Part shown: one piece after another, positions 1 through 7,248 of the stretch
Numbering within the stretch: position 1 is the first letter of the stretch
How the letters are laid out: each line of letters opens with the position of its first letter
Source: Coriobacteriia bacterium
GTDB taxonomy: Bacteria; Actinomycetota; Coriobacteriia; Anaerosomatales; SLCP01
Length of the DNA: 7,248 bases
Assembly (NCBI GenBank): GCA_007123455.1
Contig: SKKZ01000233.1
Span: forward strand, 1-7,248
Direction of reading: 5' to 3'
Translations under genes and position numbers: made by a program
The notes under the pieces: model-generated
Told to the model about the DNA's origin: nothing
The model's input: the letters and a program-made list of their open reading frames with translations, nothing else
Database searches by the model: none

Positions 1-1
1 C

Positions 2-3000
2 GAGGTCGCACTCACCATCACCAATCGCCTGGCCGCGTGGGCGTTCCCACCGCGGGTCCTGCCCAAGCTCGACTACCTCCAGCCCATCGACCAGCCCCAC
101 CGGACCCTCGTGGTGGTTCCCGCACTGCTGACATCGGTCGGTTCGGTGCGCTCGGTCCTCGACAACCTTGAGGTAGCCTACCTTGCAAACCGTGACGAGC
201 AGCTCGGCTACGGATTGCTCGGCGACCTCAAAGGCGCGGATTCGGAGCACCGTGAGGGCGACATCGAGGTCATCGAGGCCGCGGTGCGCGGGGTAGCCGA
301 ACTAAACGAGCGATACGCCGGAGATCACGGTCGGCGGCCCTTCTTCCTCTTCATCCGGGGACGAACCTACAACGAGACCGAACGTAGTTGGATGGGGTGG
401 GAGCGCAAGCGCGGCTCACTCGTAGAACTCAACCATCTCCTGCGCCGCTCCCGCGAGACCTCCTTCAAGCACCGGGCAGGGGATGAGGAGTTCCTCAGCG
501 GCGTCACCTTCGTGCTCACCCTCGACGCCGACACACAGCTGCCGCGCGACGCCGCACGCAAGCTCGTGTGCACGATCGCCCATCCTCTCAACCGGGCGAG
601 GTGGACCCCGGGCGAGCCGATCGTCCGGAAAGGGTACGGGCTCATACAGCCGAGGGTGAGCATGGCTCTTCCGGCTTCGACGCGCTCCTTCTACGCCTGG
701 CTGCACTCGGGGGTCACCGGAATCGACCCGTACGCCGGTGCCGTCTCCGACACCTACCAGGACGTCTTTGCCGAAGGCAGCTTCACCGGCAAGGGAATCT
801 ACGAAGTCAGTGTCTTCTCCGGTGTGCTCGACGGGGCGATCCCCGAGAACACGCTGCTCTCGCACGACCTGCTCGAGGGATGCTTCCTGCGGGTCGGGCT
901 CGCCTCGGACATCGAGGTGCTCGATGACTACCCCGCAACATACCGCGCCCAGGCATCACGACTGCATCGCTGGGTGCGAGGGGACTGGCAGACCCTCCCC
1001 TGGCTCGGCCGCCGCATCCCGCGCCAGACCGGCGCCGTCCCGAACCCGCTCTCCGGGCTTCACCGGTGGAAGATGCTCGACAACCTGAGGCGCAGCCTGT
1101 CAGCGCCCTCGACCCTCCTGTTGATCACGCTCGGATGGATGCTGTTGCGTGAAGATGGCTGGGCCTGGCCGCTCATCATGCTGCTCATCATGCTCTTCCC
1201 TGTGTACTTCAACGCCGCCAACGGACTGCTCTTCCGCCCGCGCGACGTGCCGTTCGCGCGCACGGTCTCGACGGTCTGGGCAGACTTCGGACGCGACTCG
1301 GCCCGCACGCTGCTTGCGCTGGCACTCCTTCCCCACCATGCATACCTGATGCTCGACGCCATGGTGCGCGCTCTCTGGCGCATAAAGGTGTCCCGCCGCA
1401 GCCTGCTCGAGTGGGAGACTGCCGCAGACGTTGAGCGATCTGTGGGGCAGAATGCATCCGGCTATCTGCGACGCCTCGGCCCTGCCGCGGCCGTAGCCAT
1501 CGTGCTGCTGCTTCCCGGCACGCTTGTAAGCCCGCTGCGGGCGGCTGTCGCAGCACCGCTGATCGCGCTCTTCGCCGCAGGACCTCTTCTGGCGTGGCGG
1601 GTGTCTCGAATCCGTCCCTCCGAGCGGGCCGCCCTCGACCGGGAACTCGTGCCCTTGCTGCGCCTTACAGCGCGATCGACCTGGCGGTTCTTCGAGAGCT
1701 TCGTCGGACCGGAGGGCAACCACCTCGCGCCCGACAACTTCCAGGAGAACCCTAAGGGCGAGGTGGCATACCGCACGTCCCCAACGAACATCGGCCTTCA
1801 GTTGATGGCCGGGCTTACCGCCCACGATCTGGGCTACCACACGCTCGAGCGCCTCGTTGAGCGCACGGCCGACACCCTCGCGACGATGGCCGGCATGCGG
1901 CGCTTCCGGGGGCACTTCTATAACTGGTACGACACGCGCACCCTCGAGCCGCTGGCTCCCCACTACATCTCGACCGTCGACAGCGGCAACCTCGCGGGAC
2001 ACCTGCTCGTACTCCGTATGGGGCTGCTCGAGGCCTCCGAGGCGCCGTTCCTCGGCTCCCAGTTGCGTACCGGACTCGAAGACACCGCCGCACTGGCACT
2101 GCACGACCTCGCCGAGGAACGCGAGCAGTTGGGCCCCAAGACGGCGGTGGCCAGGCTGCGCGAGCGGCTCGAGGAGGTGCGTCGCGATGCAGCGATCGCC
2201 GAGTCCCCGCCCGATGCCGGTGCGTGGCGTGCGCTCCTCGAGAGGTGGCACGCTCTGGCCGCTGACGCAGTCAGGGCGGCCGAAGACCTCGAGGGCCTCG
2301 CGGTGCTCGCCTCCCCTGGCGACCCCCAGCATCTCGCCGATCCGGCCGAGCGCGTCCGTGCCTCGGTAGCCGCGGTCGCAGCACTCGTCGACGATGCGTT
2401 CGAGATGCTCGACCGCTTCGCACCCTGGGCGGAACTCACGGGAGCCGTGCCCCTGGCTGTCGCCGGAGACGCTCGCGGCGATGCGCTCTCGCCGCTTATC
2501 GGACATATGCCGAGCCTCGTCGGGCTTGCCGAGGGCCTCGATCTCGCCCTCGAAACGCTCGACTCCCTGGCTTCGCAGCCTCCGGGCGAGAGCGATGCCG
2601 AGCGAACCGTGGTGGCGGCCTGGGCGACGGCGGTCGCAGTCCGCCTGAGGTCAGCCCGTCCGACGTGCGAGGAGTTGCTCGGCAGATTGCGACTCGACGC
2701 CGACATCGCGCGGGAGATGTGGGAGCACACAGACTTCGCGATGCTGTTCGACGAGAGCAGGCTGCTATTCTCCATCGGCTTCAACACCGCCGAGGGCCAT
2801 CTCGACAGCTCCTACTACGACATGCTCGCCTCCGAATGCCGCCTCGCCTCGTTCCTCGCCATCGCGAAGGGTGATGTGCCCCAGGAGCACTGGTTCCGAC
2901 TCGGCAGGCAGATCACGCGGGCCAACGGCCGGCGGGCGTTGCTCTCGTGGAGCGCATCGATGTTCGAGTACCTCATGCCGCTCCTGGTCATGCGGTCGTG

Positions 3001-6000
3001 GCCGATCACCCTCCTGGACGAGACGTACGATGCGATCGTGCACCGGCAGATCGAGTACGGTCACGAGCTCGGCGTGCCCTGGGGCGTGTCCGAGTCGGCG
3101 TTCAACGTACTCGACTCCGACCTCACCTATCAGTATCAGGCGTTCGGAGTACCCGGCCTCGGCCTGAAACGCGGACTTTCCGAAGACATCGTGATCGCAC
3201 CTTACGCCACTCTTCTTGCACTACCGATGGCGCCTGTTGAGGCACACGCTAATCTCGAGCGCCTTGCTCAGATCGGCGCTCGCGGCCGATACGGGTATTA
3301 CGAGGCGGTCGACTTCACGCCCGGGCGTGTCCCGGCAGGAGAGCGGCGCGCGATCGTGCGCGCATACATGGCCCACCACCAGGGTATGGGGCTCGTTGCC
3401 ATCGGCAACGCGCTCACCGAAGACCGCATGCGAGAACGCTTCCACGCCGATCCCCTGGTCGCCTCCGCAGAGCTGCTGCTCCAGGAGCGGGCGCCACGTG
3501 CGGTCGCGTACGCCACCCCGCACGTGACCGAGGTGGAAGCCGTGCGCTCCGTCGAAGAACTCCCGGTGCCCGCCGCCCGCAGCTACCTGCTCGCCGACAG
3601 CCCGGCGCCCGCAACACACTTCCTGTCCAACGGACGATACTCTGTCATGGTCACCAACGGCGGCGGCGGCTACAGCCGTTGGAACGGAATCTCGGTCACG
3701 CGCTACCGGGAGGACATCACGCGTGACTGCTGGGGTCACTTCTTCTATATGCGCGACGTCGACAGCGGAGAGATCTGGTCTTCCGCACACAACCCGGTGC
3801 CGAAGCGCCCGGACAGCTATCACGTCACGTTCTCCGCGGACAAGGCCGAGTACTACCGTCGAGACGGCGACATCGAGACCCGGACCGAGGTGGCGGTATC
3901 TCCCGAGGACGACGTCGAGGTGCGCCGCCTTACCATCTCGAACCGGGGACTTACGACCCGTCGCATCGAGGTCACGAGCTACTTCGAGATCGCACTTACA
4001 GACCAGGCCGCAGACCAGGCGCACAAGTCGTTCTCGAACCTGTTCATGGAGACCGAGTCCGCCGAAGCTCAGCGCGCCCTACTCTTCTCGCGCCGACCGC
4101 GCTCGGCCACCGAGGAGCGGGTCTGGGGCTTCCACGTCATCGGTTGCGATGCCGGAAGCGAGTGTGAGTGGAGCTACGAGACCGACCGGGGGCGCTTCCT
4201 CGGGAGACTTCACGGCGCAGACGCGCCCGCGGCGGTCCGCGAGGGCGGATCCCTCTCGGGCACGGTCGGCGCGGTTCTCGACCCCTCGTGTGCGATCAGG
4301 AACACACTCGAACTCGGGCCGGGTGAGAGCACGCGCCTCGCATACGTAACCGGCGTTGCCGGGACCCGGGAGGAGGCGCTCATAACCGCCGAGCGTTACC
4401 AGGACATCCGGACCGCACAACGCGCGATCGATCTTTCATGGACCGCCGCACAGATCGAGCTTCGAGACCTGGGCATCGGTGCCGAAGAGGCCGTCGTGCT
4501 CCAGCGACTCGCCTCACGTCTGCTGCTGACCGACCCCTACTCGCCGCTCAAAGTGAAGACTCCGGTTGAAAACGGGTTGCCTATGTCCGGGCTGTGGTCG
4601 CTCGGCATCTCCGGGGACCATCCGATCCTGCTCGTCCGGATCGAGGAGCTCGAGCACGCACCTCTCGTGCGCCAGGCACTCCTGGCCCACCAGTACTGGC
4701 GGCACAAGGGTCTCATCGCCGACCTCGTGGTGCTCAACACCCGGCCGACCGCCTACTCCGATGAGCTTGACGACCGATTGCGCCTGCTCGTGAGAACCGG
4801 TCACGCCCTCCAGCTCGTGGACAAACCGGGTGGAATCTTCCTGCGCCGTGCCGACCAGATGCACCCGGACGTGCTGAACCTGCTCGAGGGTGTAGCCCGG
4901 GCGGTGCTCGAAGGCGACGGCGGCTCGATCGAGCTGCAACTCAACCGTCGCGGGGAGCGACCCGAGGATCCGCCCGCACTCGAACCGGTGATCGAGCCGC
5001 GCGAGTTCGACGCCACCCGATTCGAGCGACCCGTTCTCGATCACGACAACGGCATCGGCGGGTTCGATCCGGCAAGCGGCGAATATGTGATCGTTCTGGA
5101 AGACGGCGCGACGACACCCGCCCCCTGGGTGAACGTGATGGCCACACCGGAGTTCGGTTGCCTTGTCTCTGAGGCCGGCATCGGCTGCACCTGGGCGAGG
5201 AACAGTCACGAGAACCGCATCACCACCTGGAACAACGACCCGGTCTCGGACGGATCGGGCGAAGTCATCTACATCCGGGACGAGGAAAGCGGCGAGTTCT
5301 GGAGCCCCACGCCGCTCCCCTGCCGCTCGACAGAGCCCTACGTGGTGCGTCACGGATTCGGCTATACGCGCTTCGAGCACACCTCCCACGGCATCGCACA
5401 CGATCTCACCTGGTTCGTGCCTGCCGAGGACCCCGTGCGCATCGTGCGCTTGCGCCTCACCAACATCTCGGACGTGCCGCGACGCCTGACCGTCACTCAG
5501 TTCGTCGAGTGGGTGCTCGGCTCGTCGCGCAGCAAGGCGCAGCACCAGGTAGTCACGTGGTTCGATGCCGAGCACGAGACGCTCACGGCGCACAATCATT
5601 ACAACCAGGACTTCCCCGGCCGCCCGACATTCCTCGCATGTGACCGGCCACTGCATTCGTGGACGGCGAGTCGTACCGAGTTCGTCGGCCGCAACCGGCG
5701 CCCCGGTTCCCCCGCTGCCATGGGGCGCGAGCGTCTCGACGGCAGGAGCGGGCGCTTCCACGACAACTGCGGCGCACTCATGACCGAGATCACGCTCGAA
5801 CCCGGTGCGCATGGTGACGTGACGTTCCTGCTCGGGCAGGCGGACCGGTTCGAGCACGGGCGCGACCTCGTTGCCCGCTACCGAACGCCGGGCGAGGTCG
5901 ACCGGGCGTTGGCGGGGGTGCGCGAGATGTGGGCCGGGATGCTCGGGGCCGTGCAGGTCAGCACGCCGGATCCCGCACTCGACCTGCTCGTGAACGGACG

Positions 6001-7248
6001 GCTGCTCTACCAGGCGCTTGCATGCCGTTTGTGGGGCCGCACCGCCACCTACCAGTCGTCAGGAGCGCTGGGCTTCCGTGACCAGCTGCAGGACACGCTC
6101 GGCCTCGTGCTGACGCGACCCGACCTGATGCGCGCACAGATCGTGGAGGCGTCACGTCACCAGTTCGAGCGCGGCGACGTGCTGCACTGGTGGCAACCGG
6201 TCTCCGGCCGCGGCGTGCGCACCCGCATCACAGACGACCGGCACTGGCTCGCATTCGTCACCGCCGAGTACGTGGCTGCCACCGGCGACACCGGAGTGCT
6301 CGACGTGCGCACGCCCTTCATCGACGCGCCCGAGCTCGAGCCCGGCGCCGAGGACGCCTACGTCCAGCCCACGGTGACCGAGAGGACCGCGAGCGTCTAC
6401 GAGCATTGCGTTGCCGCGCTCGAGCTCGCTTTCGAGGTGGGCGCGCACGGCCTCCCCCTCATCGGCGGGGGCGACTGGAATGACGGAATGAACCGTGTCG
6501 GCCACGAGGGCCGGGGCGAGAGCGTGTGGCTCGCGTGGTTCCTCGACGTGGTGCTGCGTGCATTCGCTCCCCTCTGCGAACTGAAGGGCGAGCCCGACCG
6601 CGCCGAACGTTACCGGGAGCTCGCCGCGCGCCTCGTGGCCGCGGCCGATGAAGCCGGCTGGGACGGCGGCTGGTACCGCCGCGCATACTTCGACGACGGC
6701 ACGCCACTTGGCACCAAGGATGCCGAGGAGTGTCGCATCGATGCGATCGCCCAGGCGTGGGCTGTCATCTCCGGCCAGGGCGATCCCGCGCGCGCAGCCC
6801 TCGCGCTCGAAGCAGTCGAGGAGAAGCTTGTCCGCATGGAAGACGGGCTCGTAGCCCTGCTCACGCCTCCCTTCGACCGCATGCCGCACGACCCCGGTTA
6901 CATCAAAGGCTACGTGCCCGGTGTGCGCGAGAACGGCGGCCAGTACACGCACGCCGCCATCTGGGTGGCGCTCGCGCATCTGCTGCGCGGCGACGGCGAC
7001 GAAGCCGTGTCCCTCATCGACCTCATCAACCCCGTCAACCACGCCCTCGACGCCGAAAGCGTGGTCCGCTACAAGGTTGAGCCCTATGTGGTCGCCGCGG
7101 ATGTCTATGCCGTCTCGCCGCACGTCGGACGCGGTGGCTGGACCTGGTACACCGGTTCGGCATCATGGTTCTACCGCGTGACCGTCCAGCACCTGCTCGG
7201 CCTGCGTCTTGTCGCCGGACAAGGCGAGCGCCGCTTCGCGGTCGATCC
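2..7248 (+). CDS. ndvB: Cyclic beta-1,2-glucan synthase (GT84 - cyclisation domain - GH94), partial at both ends
   Basis: The codon frame beginning at base 2 runs without a stop to the window end, giving about 2,415 residues; positions below count from that first codon. The protein makes cyclic beta-1,2-glucan from UDP-glucose at the inner membrane. Visible in order: a GT84 domain with LDADTQLP (D175, D177), TGKGIYEV (262-269), SHDLLEG (287-293) and RLHRWVRGDWQ (320-330); hydrophobic segments at about 370-532; a glycoamylase-like domain ending near YMAHHQGM (about 1130); a GH94-type beta-sandwich from about 1201; and a second complete GH94 unit with GFRDQLQD (2025-2032), GDWNDGMN (2157-2164), REN-GG-QYTHA (2309-2318) and GWTWYTGSASW (2379-2389). 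The N-terminal membrane part and the final C-terminal residues lie outside the window, so the start cannot be chosen. No frameshift is seen. ndvB is a family-level symbol (synonyms chvB, cgs). Family assignment is very secure; the natural product is inferred. Confidence 0.96.
98..1060 (+). other. Domain: GT84 glycosyltransferase (glucan polymerising)
   Basis: Residues about 33-353 form a GT-A type inverting transferase that adds glucose from UDP-glucose to a growing beta-1,2 chain on the cytoplasmic face of the membrane. It opens with a hydrophobic strand, TLVVVPALLTS, followed by YLANRDEQ. WMGWERKRG (130-138) is a family signature. The DxD metal and nucleotide site is D175-A-D177. The likely acceptor-site or base region is S-H-D289-L-L-E292-G. 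The acceptor and product motif of processive transferases appears as S-R-L-H-R-W (319-324) followed by VRGDWQ. All elements expected for activity are present. Which acidic residue acts as base is inferred from family patterns, not shown here. Confidence 0.88.
1100..1600 (+). other. Transmembrane region after the GT84 domain
   Basis: Hydrophobic runs are seen at about residues 370-382 (STLLLITLGWMLL), 388-410 (including PLIMLLIMLFPVYF), 437-459 (LLALALLPHHAYLML and after), 493-510 (AAAVAIVLLLPGTL) and 514-532 (including APLIALFAAGPLLAW). They are separated by short Arg-rich loops, and RVSRIRPSERAALDRE follows the last one. This fits the membrane helices that lie between the transferase and the middle domain in the family; others would lie in the missing N-terminus. 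Exact helix number and topology were judged by eye only. Confidence 0.75.
1640..3430 (+). other. Domain: glycoamylase-like (alpha/alpha)6 cyclisation domain (GH189-type)
   Basis: Residues about 547-1143. In characterised cyclic glucan synthases the middle domain is a transglycosylase that closes the linear beta-1,2-glucan into a ring. Recognisable stretches are YRTSPTNIGLQLMAGLTAHD, YNWYDTRTLEPLAPHYIS followed by TVDSGNLAGH, then after a charged helical stretch (about 690-910) FDESRLLFSIGFN (916-928), YYDMLASECRLASF, the SWSASMFEYLMP block, GVPWGVSESAFN, YQYQAFGVPGLGLKRG, YGYYEAVDFTPGRVP and YMAHHQGM. Candidate catalytic acids are E945 (in ASECR) and E1031 (in VSESAF). The charged insert also occurs in the family members I recall. 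Domain identity is confident; the catalytic pair is an inference. Confidence 0.82.
3599..5000 (+). other. First GH94-like module (beta-sandwich plus helical linker, no catalytic motif)
   Basis: Residues about 1200-1667. It starts with FLSNGRYSVMVTNGGGGYSR, then SVTRYREDITRD and a beta-rich stretch ending near TRLAYVTGVAG (about 1450), which resembles the supersandwich domain of GH94 enzymes. The following helices carry PMSGLWSLGISGDHPI (the LW starts at residue 1531) and HQYWRHKGLIADLVVLN. No DWND motif or REN-QYTHA phosphate-site motif is present, so this copy is probably structural. The same arrangement is seen in other synthases of the family. Confidence 0.7.
5040..7248 (+). other. Domain: C-terminal GH94 phosphorylase-type module, cut by the window end
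   Basis: Residues about 1680 to the end. The beta-sandwich includes NGIGGFDPASGEYVIVLEDG, TPAPWVN (W1709), TWARNSHENRITTWNND, and GFGYTRFEH. The (alpha/alpha)6 catalytic barrel carries TYQSSGALGFRDQLQDTLGL, RGDVLHWWQPVSGRGVRTR, GDWNDGMN with the Asp of WND (D2161) as the expected general acid, and R2309-E-N-G-G-Q-Y-T-H2317 at the expected phosphate site. In Brucella Cgs the corresponding domain phosphorolyses the chain end and so sets glucan length. All key motifs are intact, so activity is predicted. Only the last C-terminal residues are missing. Confidence 0.88.

Noticed and set aside
1857..2369. Out-of-frame + strand open frame of 170 codons, and a similar one at 3723-4349
   Set aside because: Both run inside the synthase frame and their products are dominated by Arg, Ser, Pro and Thr, typical of shifted reading of GC-rich coding DNA.
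1100..2506. Open frame of 468 codons on the minus strand
   Set aside because: It lies wholly antisense to conserved synthase sequence (membrane and middle domains). Its translation is rich in Arg, Gly and Glu with no recognisable motif. Long antisense frames are common opposite GC-rich genes with G or C at third codon positions.
3221..4024. Open frame of 267 codons on the minus strand
   Set aside because: It overlaps the end of the cyclisation domain and the first sandwich in antisense. No motif is visible and there is no room for a separate gene.
4514..5857. Open frame of 447 codons on the minus strand
   Set aside because: It is antisense to the linker and second GH94 sandwich, whose + strand translation carries clear family motifs. 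The minus-strand product resembles no family I know.
6152..7123. Open frame of 323 codons on the minus strand
   Set aside because: It is antisense to the GH94 catalytic barrel, including the DWND and REN-QYTHA motifs; the His, Val and Gly rich translation looks like a mirror of the sense codons.
1..7248. Many copies of ctcgag across the window
   Set aside because: They fall in frame as Leu-Glu or straddle frequent codons such as ctc and gag; this reflects codon choice, not a repeat array or a binding site.
1..7248. Possible frameshift or premature stop that would make this a pseudogene
   Set aside because: Reading the frame codon by codon from base 2 to base 7246 gave no stop, and the family motifs stay in the same frame throughout.

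Overview
The window is one continuous reading frame on the + strand, open from the first bases to the last with no stop codon. It encodes about 2,415 residues of a very large cyclic beta-1,2-glucan synthase (the NdvB/ChvB/Cgs family). Both ends of the gene lie outside the window. Family members are usually about 2,800 to 2,900 residues, so roughly 400 N-terminal residues and about 100 or fewer C-terminal residues are missing. No start codon, ribosome binding site, promoter, terminator, RNA gene, repeat array or mobile element belonging to this gene can be seen.

The protein reads as a chain of modules in the order usual for the family. First comes a GT84 glycosyltransferase domain that polymerises glucose (about nt 98-1060). 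A membrane region with several hydrophobic segments follows (about nt 1100-1600). Next is an (alpha/alpha)6 'glycoamylase-like' domain, the cyclisation (transglycosylase, GH189-type) domain (about nt 1640-3430). Then there is a first GH94-like beta-sandwich with a catalytically incomplete helical part (about nt 3599-5000). Last is a complete GH94 beta-sandwich plus catalytic barrel of the phosphorylase type (about nt 5040-7248, cut by the window end). Known family biochemistry suggests how they cooperate: the GT84 domain extends a linear beta-1,2-glucan from UDP-glucose, the GH94 domain trims it by phosphorolysis and so sets its length, and the middle domain closes the ring. The product is a periplasmic or extracytoplasmic cyclic glucan.

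The DNA is GC-rich (about two thirds G+C by eye, with G or C at most third codon positions). That fits a high-GC bacterium, but the sequence alone does not fix the lineage. The alphaproteobacterial homologues that I recall share the motifs but differ clearly at many positions, so an actinobacterial or other non-rhizobial host is possible. I see no undescribed system here: the window is the interior of one large, recognisable and apparently intact enzyme gene. Several long open frames on the minus strand are high-GC shadows of it.
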